Below, one piece after another: positions 18,111-28,066 of a stretch of 64,000 bases of DNA. A program made the translations under genes and the position numbers. The notes under the pieces were generated by a model. That model ran no database searches and was not told where the DNA came from. It saw only the letters and a list, made by a program, of their open reading frames with translations. The first letter of the stretch is position 1; each line of letters starts with the position of its first letter. The stretch is taken from the NCBI RefSeq assembly GCF_014863355.1, contig NZ_JACZEP010000018.1:1-64000 (forward strand), written 5' to 3'. Source of the DNA: Aminobacter carboxidus. Its GTDB lineage: Bacteria > Pseudomonadota > Alphaproteobacteria > Rhizobiales > Rhizobiaceae.

Positions 18111-18410
18111 ATGTATGGGCTGATAGGCAAGATGCGCGCGCAGGCTGGCAAGCGCGACGAACTGCTCGATATCCTTCTTGGCAGCACCGGCGCCATGCCA
18201 GGGTGCCTGAGCTATGTCATCGCCCGGGACCCGGCCGACGCTGACGCGATCTGGATCACCGAGGTGTGGGACAACAGCACGAGCCACAAGGCGTCGCTGC
18301 AGCTGCCCGAGGTCCAGGCGGCGATCAAGCAGGCTATGCCGATCATCGCCGGCTTTGATTCCAGCACCGAGATCGAGCCGGTCGGCGGCTTCGGGCTGCC
18401 GTCCGGCTGA
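18111..18410 (+). CDS. Antibiotic biosynthesis monooxygenase (ABM) domain protein
   Basis: The 99-residue protein is a single ABM ferredoxin-like domain: MYGLIGKMRAQAGKRDELLD forms strand 1 and helix 1, and the central strands hold MPGCLSYVIARDPADAD and IWITEVWDNSTSHKASL. Small ABM proteins act as dimers on quinones, heme or unknown substrates, and sequence alone does not say which. GAGG lies seven bases before the ATG at 18111. It follows the CDF gene in the same direction by 118 bases and is convergent with the ZIP gene. Confidence 0.8.
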   Translation: MYGLIGKMRAQAGKRDELLDILLGSTGAMPGCLSYVIARDPADADAIWITEVWDNSTSHKASLQLPEVQAAIKQAMPIIAGFDSSTEIEPVGGFGLPSG

Positions 18411-18421
18411 ACGGTTGCGGC

Positions 18422-19627
18422 CTAAATCTTCACCAGCATCGCGGTAAGGTACATGAAACCGGCGCCGGTAGCGAGACCGGCCATGGCCGCTGGGCTGAAC
18501 AGCCCCCCGCTCTCCGGCCCCTCGCCACGGCGTATCAGGGCGGCGACCTCGACGATGACCTGAAGGATCGCACCAGCACCTATGGCGAGCGCCAGTGCCG
18601 ACCATTGCGGCGCGAACGCCAGGCTGCCGATCCACAAACCCAGCACCGCCGGCCCGCCGGCCAGCAGTGTCAGCCAGGCAAAGGTCGACAGCTTGACCCG
18701 CTGGCGCAAGATCGGTGCTGCGATGCCGATGCCTTCGGTGACATTGTGCAAGGTGAAGCCGAGCACCAGGAAACTGCCGAGCCCGGCGGCACCCGCCGCG
18801 AAAGCCGCCCCGATCGCCAATCCCTCGCCGAAATTGTGCAGGCCGATGCCGATGGCGATATAGGTGGCGAGCGCAAGACCTTTCGGTGCGCCGTTGCGGC
18901 GGCTGACGCCGACAAGGATCAGGAAGCTCGCGGCCGCCGTCAGCACCACCATCACATTGCCCTGGAAGATCGCGGCGGATTCGGCGGCCAGCTCGAACGC
19001 CTCGCCGATGGCGTCGACCATCAGGAAGCCAAGCAGGCCGACGGTCAGCGCCAGGAGGAATGTCATGCCCGAGCGACCCATGCCGCGCAGCGCCGGGTAG
19101 AACATCAGTCCTATGGCCACCGGCACGATGCCGACGAAGATGCCGAGAATGGCCTGTGACATCAGGCTGGAACTGTCGGCGACCGGCGTCGCCACCGCGA
19201 CCGGGATGTCATGTGCGAATGTGGCGCCGGTGTTGGTCACCAGCTTGATCGCGTGCGCTTCGCCGAGCACCCATGGAAAAGGCACCTGGATCCAGGCTGA
19301 GGTGCCGCGCGCCAGCGGCCCAGGCGGCTCTTGGGTGAACTGCCAATAGGCGTCGTCGACCTGGACCTGGGCGATCGTCATCGGCTCCGAGCCGCCGGCA
19401 CGAACCAGAGCGCGGATGCCGTCACCGGCAAGAATGACACGCTCGAAAGCGATGTCTTCGACCGGCGGCGCGCCGTTGTTGAAACGCGCCAGCGGGTTGG
19501 CTGAAATCAGGACTGTGATGGCCGCAGCAAAGGCAAGCAGCGGCAGGACGACCCACCAAAGCGCGCGGCGCGGTGCCGCCGTGCCGGACAGCTCGGCTTC
19601 GGTCTCGGAGATCGGAGCGTCCCTCAT
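18422..19627 (-). CDS. ZIP-family metal transporter with N-terminal extracytoplasmic domain
   Basis: The 401-residue membrane protein has the two ZIP metal-site motifs HNFGEGLAIG and HNVTEGIGIA in helices 4 and 5 of its C-terminal half. Residues about 45-160, between the first helix (LWWVVLPLLAFAAAITVLI) and the rest, form an unusual soluble domain that should lie outside the membrane. ZIP proteins bring divalent metals to the cytoplasm. Its start overlaps the stop of the multicopper oxidase gene by four bases, so the two proteins are made together. The extra domain could receive metal or dock the oxidase. Confidence 0.85.
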   Translation of the reverse strand: MRDAPISETEAELSGTAAPRRALWWVVLPLLAFAAAITVLISANPLARFNNGAPPVEDIAFERVILAGDGIRALVRAGGSEPMTIAQVQVDDAYWQFTQEPPGPLARGTSAWIQVPFPWVLGEAHAIKLVTNTGATFAHDIPVAVATPVADSSSLMSQAILGIFVGIVPVAIGLMFYPALRGMGRSGMTFLLALTVGLLGFLMVDAIGEAFELAAESAAIFQGNVMVVLTAAASFLILVGVSRRNGAPKGLALATYIAIGIGLHNFGEGLAIGAAFAAGAAGLGSFLVLGFTLHNVTEGIGIAAPILRQRVKLSTFAWLTLLAGGPAVLGLWIGSLAFAPQWSALALAIGAGAILQVIVEVAALIRRGEGPESGGLFSPAAMAGLATGAGFMYLTAMLVKI

Positions 19628-20760
19628 GCCACGTCCTCCACGACGTCGAACATGCCGACCCAGCCCAGTTCGGTGAACTCCGACTGGTGCGGGTGGAACA
19701 TATAGAGGCCGGTTTCATGCTCGGCGAAGCTGAACTCGATGATGCCGCGCTGGGCCTGGCATTGGGTGATCAGGTCGACGGTCTTCAACGTCGGGGTCAG
19801 CGTCGTGCCCTGGTCGAAATAGTCGAAGAAATTGGCATGCAGGTGAAACGAGTTGATCGGGTCGAACTCGACGACGTTGATCAGGTAGATCCGCACCGGT
19901 CGGTTCCTGGTGATCTTGATCGGCGTGTTCATGTAGGTGTGCGCCACCGTATTGACGGCGTAGAACTCGTTTTCGCCGTCGAAATTGGTGTCGAAGGCAT
20001 TCATCACCATGACGAGTTCCTGCCACTGCGCATTCTCCGGCGTGCCGAGCAGGCGCGAGCGGGCGACATCGGCAAGCTCGGGATGGCGGGCGGGATCGGG
20101 GTCGATGATGAAGGCGCCGTACATGCCCTTGTGGATGTGCCGCTTCAGCGGCAGCGCGTGGCAATGATAGAGGTGGCAGCCGAACGGCTTCGCGTCGAAC
20201 TCGTAGACGAACTCCTCGCCGGGATTGATCAGGCCGGCGCCCGGCACGCCGTCCATGCGCGCGGCGTGGATGCCGTGAAAATGCATCGAATGCGGATGCG
20301 AGCCGTAGTTCTTGAAAACGATCCGCAAACGCTCGCCTTCGGTGGCACGCAGTGCTGGACCCGGAACGCGGCCATTATAGGTCCAGGCCGGGAACATCAC
20401 ACCCGGCGCGATCTCGATTTCCTTGTCCTCGGCGACGACCTCGAAGGTCCGCAGCGTGCGGCCATCGGACAAGACGGACGTTACGCCGACGTCCCAGTCG
20501 GTGAGCATCTTCGCCGGATCGAAGCCGTTGCGGGCGCTGTCGACCTCACCGACGGTGACCATCGCGCCATGTGCGCCGCTGTGGCCTGACGATGGTGACG
20601 GTGCCTGATAGGCATCCGCAGCAGCCGGCGTTGCCGAGCCGGCATCATGGCCGCCATGCGTCGCCTGCCCCACCGCCGCATTGACGCCCACTGCCGTCGC
20701 TCCTGCAGTGCAGATGCCACCCGCCAGCACCAGCCTGCGGCTGAGCCGCTCCCCAAACAT
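19624..20760 (-). CDS. Tat-exported multicopper oxidase
   Basis: From the ATG at 20760 the protein has 378 residues and opens with a twin-arginine signal (ERLSRRLVLAGG), so it is folded with copper before export. Cupredoxin motifs are clear: HSMHFHGIH near residue 157, GCHLYHCHALP near 197, NSFHLHANFFDYF in the third segment and MFHPHQSEFTELGWVGMF near 357. A His/Gly/Ala-rich stretch follows the signal (residues 30-65). Two earlier in-frame ATGs (20787, 20778) crowd the upstream palindrome and are less likely. Such enzymes oxidize Cu(I), Fe(II), Mn(II) or phenols. The coupled ZIP gene argues for a metal. Confidence 0.85.
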   Translation of the reverse strand: MFGERLSRRLVLAGGICTAGATAVGVNAAVGQATHGGHDAGSATPAAADAYQAPSPSSGHSGAHGAMVTVGEVDSARNGFDPAKMLTDWDVGVTSVLSDGRTLRTFEVVAEDKEIEIAPGVMFPAWTYNGRVPGPALRATEGERLRIVFKNYGSHPHSMHFHGIHAARMDGVPGAGLINPGEEFVYEFDAKPFGCHLYHCHALPLKRHIHKGMYGAFIIDPDPARHPELADVARSRLLGTPENAQWQELVMVMNAFDTNFDGENEFYAVNTVAHTYMNTPIKITRNRPVRIYLINVVEFDPINSFHLHANFFDYFDQGTTLTPTLKTVDLITQCQAQRGIIEFSFAEHETGLYMFHPHQSEFTELGWVGMFDVVEDVA

Positions 20761-20789
20761 TGTCGGCACGTCCACCATCCCGGTCATTT

Positions 20790-20810
20790 TGCAAATGCGA
20801 ATGATTTGCA
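20790..20810. promoter_or_regulatory. Fur/Mur-like palindrome before the oxidase-ZIP operon
   Basis: TGCAAAT (20790-20796) and ATTTGCA (20804-20810) are a perfect inverted repeat around GCGAATG, 30 bases before the oxidase start. The TGCAAAT arms resemble the sites of alphaproteobacterial Mur/Fur proteins, and 12 of 19 bases match the classic Fur box by eye. Metal-dependent repression of the oxidase and ZIP genes is the inference. Confidence 0.5.
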
Positions 20811-21070
20811 TCATGCTCTCGCAAGTAGCCGCACACAAGCTGAATCTCAGTGGCAGCTAAAGGCCCCAAACTGGCGTGGTGACTCAAAAATCCGAGCCGA
20901 CGACACGCGGCGATCGGACGATGCGGCACTAGAGCCTCGAAGCTCGCTAGGTCGAAAGGTCCGCCGAGCGCCGAAATCAATGGTGTGGCACAGGCGTGAT
21001 TGGGCGCCGTCACGCAATTGCGCGAGGGTGAATCAGGACCGTAGACTTTCCGCGTAAGCCGCTGACCAAA
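20811..21070. other. Gene-free spacer beside the truncated tctC
   Basis: Between the oxidase promoter and the broken tctC I see no supported gene, RNA or terminator. Translating it on the minus strand does not recover the missing part of the TctC protein, so the lost 3' end is deleted rather than frameshifted. Confidence 0.5.
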
Positions 21071-21322
21071 TTACCTCTCGGCACCAATGTTGCCGCCGGC
21101 GCCGGCGACGTTTTCGACCACCACCTGCTGGCCGAGATCGTCCGACATCTTCTGGGCGATGATGCGGGCGACGACATCGGTCGATCCGCCGGCCGCAAAC
21201 GGCACCACCATCGTCACCGTCCGGTCGGGGAATTGCTGAGCTACTGCCTGGGGCGCCAGCGCCAGCAGCGAAGCGGCCGAAAGCCCAAGCGCGAATGTCA
21301 TGCGGCGGGTCAACTTCATCAT
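21071..21322 (-). pseudogene. Truncated TctC-type substrate-binding protein
   Basis: The frame encodes the first 83 residues of a tripartite tricarboxylate transporter receptor: a signal peptide (residues 1-29, ending PQAVAQQ), then FPDRTVTMVVPFAAGGSTDV and VVVENVAGAGGNIGAE, the start of the family's ligand site. It then meets TAA. Family members run about 320 residues, so about three quarters is lost, and no remnant lies beyond. GGGAGG nine bases before the ATG at 21322 is intact. TctC receptors bind carboxylates for TctAB permeases. No tctAB is here, and the divergent AbrB-type membrane gene is its neighbour. Confidence 0.75.
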
Positions 21323-21530
21323 CAGTACGCACCTCCCGGTTGGCGGCGGCACCTCGTTGCCGACCGCGTGGAGCGGCGAGCGTATGAACGTTACCTACGC
21401 TGTCAAATGCAACGTTGGAGGAGAGTGGCTGGGCAGGTGCTGCCGGCATCGGAATCGATGGGCTCGCCGGCGGTGTATGTTGCGCCCGGCAGGGCTGACA
21501 CATCCGCCCGAATAGGTCTAAGACGGCGGC

Positions 21531-22613
21531 ATGAAGCCTGACCCGCAGCCTGCAGCCCCGCTCACCGAGACAAAGCCCCTGACGCAGTGGACCCTGCTGC
21601 TGGCCTGTTCGGTGCTGCTCGCCGGGCTGCTCGAACTCGTCCATCTGCCCGCAGCCCTGCTTGTCGGCCCGATGCTGGTCGCCATCGCGCTCGGCAGCAA
21701 CGGTGCCACTGTGCGCGTGCCCAGGCCGCTCTTCGTCTCGGCTCAGGCGTTGATCGGCTGCCTCGTCGCCAGCTCGATTTCGACTGGTATCTTCGTCACC
21801 TTCGTCTCGGAATGGCCGCTGTTTCTGAGTGCGGCGATCGCTACCGTGGTCGCCAGCAGCTTCCTTGGCTGGTTCATATCGCGGCTCAAGGTGCTGCCCG
21901 GCACGACCGCCGTATGGGGTTCGGCACCGGGGGCCGCTACCGCCATGGTGTTGATGGCGGACGCCTTCGGCGCCGACGCGCGGCTCGTCGCCTTCATGCA
22001 ATATCTGCGCGTCATCATGGTTTCGATCGCCGCCGCGGTCATCGCCCGGCTCTGGGTCGACACGTCGGGCGCGGAAGCGCCCGGCATCGTATGGTTCCCG
22101 CCAATCGTCTGGCCGGCTTTTGGCGCGATGATCGGCGTCGCCATCGTCGGCGGTACGCTCGGCCACCTGCTGCGCATCCCCTCGCCGTATTTCGTTGGCG
22201 CGATGATCGTCGGCGCTGTCGTCCATCTCGGCTTGGGCATCGAGCTGCAGCTGCCGGAATGGCTGCTGGCCATCGGCTACACTTTGATCGGCTGGTCGAT
22301 CGGGCTCAACTTCACCCGGCCGATCCTGCGCCACGCGGCGCGCGCCTTGCCGCAGGTGGTGGGCTCGATAGCGGCCCTGATGGCCTTTTGCGGCGCTCTG
22401 GCCTTTGGCCTGCACATCATCCTCGGCGTCGATCCGCTGACCGCCTATCTGGCGACCAGCCCCGGCGGCATGGATTCGATCGCCATCATCGCCGCCGCCT
22501 CCAAGGAAGTCGATCTGTCCTTCGTGCTGACGCTGCAGATGCTGCGTTTCCTGATCGTGCTGCTGTTCGGCCCGGCACTTGCGAGGCTGGTAGCGCGCAC
22601 GATCAAGGATTGA
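21531..22613 (+). CDS. AbrB-family (PF05145-type) integral membrane protein
   Basis: The 360-residue protein has about ten hydrophobic helices made of two similar halves, each opening with a PAALLVGPMLVAIALG- or SPYFVGAMIVGAVVHLGL-like segment. A loop with LPGTTAVWGSAPGAATAMVL in the first half and TSPGGMDSIAIIAA in the second are the family hallmarks. The family is named for AbrB but is a membrane transporter-like group with no DNA-binding domain. It often stands beside tripartite carboxylate transport genes, which fits the tctC remnant 209 bases away. Function is unproved. Confidence 0.75.
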   Translation: MKPDPQPAAPLTETKPLTQWTLLLACSVLLAGLLELVHLPAALLVGPMLVAIALGSNGATVRVPRPLFVSAQALIGCLVASSISTGIFVTFVSEWPLFLSAAIATVVASSFLGWFISRLKVLPGTTAVWGSAPGAATAMVLMADAFGADARLVAFMQYLRVIMVSIAAAVIARLWVDTSGAEAPGIVWFPPIVWPAFGAMIGVAIVGGTLGHLLRIPSPYFVGAMIVGAVVHLGLGIELQLPEWLLAIGYTLIGWSIGLNFTRPILRHAARALPQVVGSIAALMAFCGALAFGLHIILGVDPLTAYLATSPGGMDSIAIIAAASKEVDLSFVLTLQMLRFLIVLLFGPALARLVARTIKD

Positions 22614-22706
22614 GGCGTCCGGCGCCCAACAAAAAAACCTTTCCCCTGTAGGATCGCGCATCCTGCTTTCGTCCTTTGATCGTCAGACAAGGAACGGAGA
22701 GCTGAA

Positions 22707-23009
22707 ATGACGCCTCGCACATCCACCAAGATCGAACTCGAAAACGTCAACCACCCTGGCCAGGCCAAGCCTGCCGATGCCGCCATGTACCAGGCGATGA
22801 AGCAGGCGATCCTGACCGTCCTGCCCGCGAAATCGCCGGGACTGACCGTCGCCCAGATCCAGGAAGGCGTGCGCGGCCATCTGCCCGAACGCCTCTACCC
22901 CGGCGGCGCCAAGGCAGGATGGTGGACCAAGGCCGTGCAGCTCGACCTCGAGGCAAAGGGCATCATCGCACGCGAGAAGGTCAGCCCGCTGCGGCTGCAC
23001 AAGACGTAG
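22707..23009 (+). CDS. Conserved small protein, DUF6958-like
   Basis: The 100-residue basic protein (STKIELENVNHPGQ at the start, then QAMKQAILTVLPAKSPGLTV, a QIQEGVRGHLPERL segment and GGWWTK-like AGWWTKAVQLDLEAKGIIA) looks like a small winged-helix fold. I recognise it as a widespread rhizobial hypothetical protein with the HPG start motif, and I do not know its role. AGGAACGGAGA precedes the ATG, so translation is well supported. It lies 94 bases after the AbrB-type gene and before the leu leader. Confidence 0.7.
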   Translation: MTPRTSTKIELENVNHPGQAKPADAAMYQAMKQAILTVLPAKSPGLTVAQIQEGVRGHLPERLYPGGAKAGWWTKAVQLDLEAKGIIAREKVSPLRLHKT

Positions 23010-23112
23010 ACCGGGCGCTGCCGCGACAAGAAAGGCCAGAACCCGGCTGCAGCGCACCCACGTCGGGTGCGCTGCTCTTGCGCGGCCCATGCGCCTCCTG
23101 TAAGAGAGCGCC

Positions 23113-23232
23113 ATGTCGTCGCGCAAGATCAAAGAAATCTCCCGTCCGGCCGCTTTTGCGGGCGAGACGCTGCGCGCCCTTTCCTCGGCTCTCCTTCTTC
23201 TTGGCCTTATCGGCGATCGCCGGGCTCGCTAA
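23113..23232 (+). CDS. leuL: Probable leuA leader peptide (39 residues)
   Basis: The frame encodes 39 residues whose middle is ALSSALLLLGLIGD, with four Leu codons in a row at codons 27-30 (CTC CTT CTT CTT) and further Leu codons at 20, 23 and 32. AAGAGAG precedes the ATG. Its stop TAA touches a terminator-like hairpin, and leuA starts 135 bases later. This is the layout of a leucine attenuator in which ribosome stalling at Leu codons relieves termination. The peptide itself probably has no other role. Confidence 0.7.
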   Translation: MSSRKIKEISRPAAFAGETLRALSSALLLLGLIGDRRAR

Positions 23233-23283
23233 GGGAGCGTCCGGCGGTCGAATTGCCGCCGAGGCATATGCTCCTTTGCTCTT
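23218..23283 (+). terminator. leuA attenuator: terminator and competing antiterminator
   Basis: AAGGGAGC (23231-23238) pairs with GCTCCTTT (23270-23277), enclosing a second stem CGGCGG/CCGCCG (23242-23247 with 23256-23261), and ends in TTTGCTCTT. A competing helix, CCGG..CGCT around 23220-23230 with AGCG.CCGG at 23236-23244, uses the same 5' arm and overlaps the end of the leader frame. Only one of the two can form at a time, as attenuation requires. Confidence 0.65.
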
Positions 23284-23319
23284 CACAACAGATCCGAAAT
23301 TCTGATTTAAGACCGCTGA

Positions 23320-25074
<1,755 letters not shown>

Positions 25075-25094
25075 GGTTAAATTGAGTTCGAACA

Positions 25095-25126
25095 CGCCTC
25101 GCCCGTGGATAACGGGCGGGGCGTTT
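25095..25126 (+). terminator. Terminator of leuA
   Basis: CGCCTCGCCCG (25095-25105) pairs with CGGGCGGGGCG (25113-25123) with one G-T pair and a seven-base loop, followed by TTT. It lies 20 bases after the leuA stop. Confidence 0.8.
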
Positions 25127-25210
25127 GTGCATCGTTGCTGAGCGCGCTTGTACACTGACGCCAGCCGACTATGATCAGACCGTTCGTACCGGTTGGAAAA
25201 GGGTCGACAC

Positions 25211-26977
25211 TTGGTTGCCTCCACGCCTGCTGCCCCCGCAGTGCGCGAAGCGCTTGAGCGGCTTGTTGCCAGCGAGACCTTTGGCCGGTCCGACCGGGCA
25301 CGCAAGCTGCTGCGCTATATTGTCGAACGCGAACTCGCCGGCGAGGCCGAGAGGCTGAAGGGTTTTGCCATCGCGGTCGACGTTTTCGGCAAGGACGCCG
25401 AGTTCGATTCGGCGACCGATGCCGTTGTCCGCGTCCAGGCCGGGCGCCTGCGCGAGTTGCTGGCGCATTATTATGCCGCCGAGGGCAGCAACGACCCGAT
25501 CCGCATCGGCATCCCCCGCGGCAGCTATGTGCCGACCTACGAGATCCTCGCCGAACTCCCGACAGCCCCTCGCCCGGCGGAAGCGCAGCAAAACGGTTCG
25601 GTAGCGGTGCTGGCCCGTGCCGAAACAGGCCTTGCCGAGAACGAGCCGCATCACGGCGAAGAGGCCCAGGCCGATCCGGCTTACTCCGGCAGCAGCGTCA
25701 AGCGGCAGCTTCGCTACTTCTGGGCGGCGATGGCGCTGGTCATCGTCATGCTCGGCATCCTGGTCTTCCGCAACATCGGCGGCCCGATCGGGTTCGAGGT
25801 CGCCGGCCTCGGCGGTTCGCGCGGCGCCACGGCGAGCATCAACGACACCGTCGACCTGTTGCCCGCCGTGCACATCCATTCAAGCTCCGAAGGCGGACAG
25901 ACGGCACGCGTGGCAACTGTCCTGCGCACGGCACTGTCAGGTTTCGACACCATCGATCTGATAGCCCGCGACCGCTCGGATGCCGTCAGGCGCGCCGACG
26001 CGACCGACTTCGACTTCACCGTCAATGCCGGCCCGAGCGCGGGGTCGGTGCTGGTCGAGCTTCAGCACATGGCCAGCGGCCGCATCCTGCTTTCTCGCGT
26101 CCTGTCACCGCAGGAGATCAGCCCCGACGTCATCGACAACCGCATCGCCGACATCGTCTCTTCGGCCATCCCGGCCTCAGGCATGATCTACAGCTTCGTC
26201 GAGCAGAACGGACTGCAACGTGGTCTGACGGCCTGCCTACTGCTCAGCGGCGCCTACTACATGGACCAGAACGCCACCAAGCACCGCGCCGCCTATCAAT
26301 GCATGGATGACCTGTCCAAGCGCAGCGCCAAGTCGCCTGTCGTCTACGCCGAACTGGCCTCGCTGCAGCTCGAAGCCGTCACCGACAACTATCCCTACCC
26401 GCCCAATGCAACGACCGAAGGCGCCTATGCGCTGGCGCATAGCGCCGTGCAGATGGGTTCAACCAGCCCCTACGCGCATCGCGCATTCGGCTATCTGCAG
26501 TCGCGTGCCGGTGATCGCACCGAGGCCATAAGGTGGATACGCAAGGCCTATGAGCTCAACACCTACGACCTGACCATGGCGGCATCCTACGGCTATGCGC
26601 TCATTCTCGGCGGCAGCTACAGCGACGGCGTACCGATCATGAAACGTGCCGTCGAAAGCGCCAGCGCGCATCCCGGCTGGTGGGACTACGGCCTGTTCCT
26701 GGGCGAATTCATGCTCGGCAACCGTTATGCTGCGGCCCGCGCCGCAAGCGCCCTTGCGACAAACAAGAAGCCACATTACGTAGCTGCACGGCTGATCGCG
26801 GCAAACTTCGTCGGTGATACCAAGCAGGCTTCCGAACTGTCCAAGGAGATTGCGACGCGCTATCCGGCTTTCGCCACCGACCCGGCAGCGACCTTCACCA
26901 AGGGCAAATACCCGGCGGAATTGACGAAAGCGCTAACTAAGGCGCTGCGCGCCGCCGGCCTCGGTCACCAGACCTGA
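25211..26977 (+). CDS. Membrane-anchored regulator-like protein with N-terminal DNA-binding-like domain and C-terminal TPR-like repeats
   Basis: The protein has about 588 residues from a TTG at 25211 preceded by AAGGG; another TTG at 25193 is possible. Residues about 8-110 form a conserved block seen in rhizobial regulator/cyclase-like proteins (GRSDRARKLLRYIVERELAG, then VRVQAGRLRELLAHYYAAEG and IPRGSYVPTYE). One membrane helix follows near 168-187, then a periplasmic part with a nucleotide-cyclase-like absence of catalytic residues. The end (residues about 390-560) carries TPR-like helical repeats (AYALAHSAVQMGSTSPYAHR). It may sense envelope state and act on the cytoplasmic domain. No operon partner is visible. 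Confidence 0.6.
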   Translation: MVASTPAAPAVREALERLVASETFGRSDRARKLLRYIVERELAGEAERLKGFAIAVDVFGKDAEFDSATDAVVRVQAGRLRELLAHYYAAEGSNDPIRIGIPRGSYVPTYEILAELPTAPRPAEAQQNGSVAVLARAETGLAENEPHHGEEAQADPAYSGSSVKRQLRYFWAAMALVIVMLGILVFRNIGGPIGFEVAGLGGSRGATASINDTVDLLPAVHIHSSSEGGQTARVATVLRTALSGFDTIDLIARDRSDAVRRADATDFDFTVNAGPSAGSVLVELQHMASGRILLSRVLSPQEISPDVIDNRIADIVSSAIPASGMIYSFVEQNGLQRGLTACLLLSGAYYMDQNATKHRAAYQCMDDLSKRSAKSPVVYAELASLQLEAVTDNYPYPPNATTEGAYALAHSAVQMGSTSPYAHRAFGYLQSRAGDRTEAIRWIRKAYELNTYDLTMAASYGYALILGGSYSDGVPIMKRAVESASAHPGWWDYGLFLGEFMLGNRYAAARAASALATNKKPHYVAARLIAANFVGDTKQASELSKEIATRYPAFATDPAATFTKGKYPAELTKALTKALRAAGLGHQT

Positions 26978-26999
26978 CCCCCACTGGCTTTTCCGACGT

Positions 27000-27105
27000 A
27001 TCTTTTTGCATAATTAAATTTGCGCCCTTGGTGCTCTAACATTATTTTACATTTTACGACTTTGAATTTACAACTTTTCGTGAATTTCTGTCCGGTCATT
27101 TGAGC
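27000..27105. other. AT-rich promoter-like spacer
   Basis: The 130 bases between the TPR gene and the hydrolase gene are strikingly AT-rich for this genome (for example ATAATTAAATTTG and ATTATTTTACATTTTACG). A promoter for the hydrolase gene is the likely content. No regulator site could be assigned. Confidence 0.4.
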
Positions 27106-27109
27106 AAAA

Positions 27110-27913
27110 ATGAATTACCCTATCCATGCCGCCCTGCGGGGAAGCGGCAAGAATGTAGTGGTCCTGCTGCACGGATTCGGCGGAATTGGCGGTGTCTGGG
27201 AAGACGTCGTCGATCACCTGGACGGCGCATTCACCACGATCGCCTATGATCTGCCGGGACATGGTCTTTCGCTCGACTACCCCAAGGCTGGTTCGGCCAA
27301 GGTGGCGGCAAATGCCGTGCTGGCCGATCTCGTCGCGCGCGGCATAACCCGCGCCCATTTCGTCGGCCATTCGATGGGTGGTGCCGTGGCAACGCTTGCC
27401 GCGCTGTTCGATCCCGAACGTGTCGCGTCGCTGACATTGCTGGCGCCAGGCGGCTACGGCCCGGAGATCAACGGCCCGCTGCTCAGGCGTTATGCCGCCG
27501 CCGCCTGTACCGACGAACTCCGCTCCTGCCTCGCTGAAATGTCGAGCCCCGACAGCACTGTTCCTGACGCCGTTGTCCGCGATCTCGCCGAGATGCGCGG
27601 ACGTCCCGGCCAGACGGACAAGCTGATCGCCTTTGCCGAAGCGATGACCGCCGACGACAAGCAAGGCGTGATCCCGCGCGACAGCCTGGCGACTCTGACG
27701 ATGCCGGTGATGGTCGTGTGGGGCACCGACGATGCAGTATTGCCCTACAGCCATGCCGACGCCCTGCCCTCGGGTTTCCTGATCCACCATGTGCTGGAGA
27801 TCGGTCACATGCTGCCGGAGGAGACGCCAGTGCTCGTTGCCGACATCATCAGCCGCATGACCCGCCGGCGCCAACGTCGCCTGCCGGCCATCGCCGCATG
27901 CGACGCCGGATGA
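27110..27913 (+). CDS. Alpha/beta hydrolase
   Basis: The 267-residue protein is a classic alpha/beta hydrolase: oxyanion-hole motif LLHGFGGIGGVWEDV, nucleophile elbow GHSMGGAVA (Ser near residue 91), acid WGTDDAVLP near 206 and the catalytic His in EIGHMLPEE near 232. It resembles the acetoin dehydrogenase E2-like or esterase/dehalogenase branch, and the substrate is open. The 3' end is arginine-rich (MTRRRQRRLPAIAACDAG), which may be an over-long tail. It stands alone in the plus direction. Confidence 0.85.
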   Translation: MNYPIHAALRGSGKNVVVLLHGFGGIGGVWEDVVDHLDGAFTTIAYDLPGHGLSLDYPKAGSAKVAANAVLADLVARGITRAHFVGHSMGGAVATLAALFDPERVASLTLLAPGGYGPEINGPLLRRYAAAACTDELRSCLAEMSSPDSTVPDAVVRDLAEMRGRPGQTDKLIAFAEAMTADDKQGVIPRDSLATLTMPVMVVWGTDDAVLPYSHADALPSGFLIHHVLEIGHMLPEETPVLVADIISRMTRRRQRRLPAIAACDAG

Positions 27914-28066
27914 ATCAAGTGATGCGCTGCGGCTTGTAAGCGCCTGCAGTACAAACCATTTTCTCCGCTTCGCCTGACAGCGAACAATGAGTGCACGCAC
28001 GTTACAATTCCGCCGCGATCGTGGGTATGTTAACGATTGCTTAAGCATGGTCCGGGGCAACAGCTG

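Noticed and set aside
21531-22613. A transcription factor named AbrB
   Set aside because: The protein is a multi-helix membrane protein with duplicated halves and no DNA-binding domain; the family name is misleading.
21033-22661. A 542-codon minus-strand frame opposite the AbrB-type gene
   Set aside because: Composition is low-complexity and charged, and only its last part overlaps the real tctC frame; the plus-strand membrane protein is the true gene.
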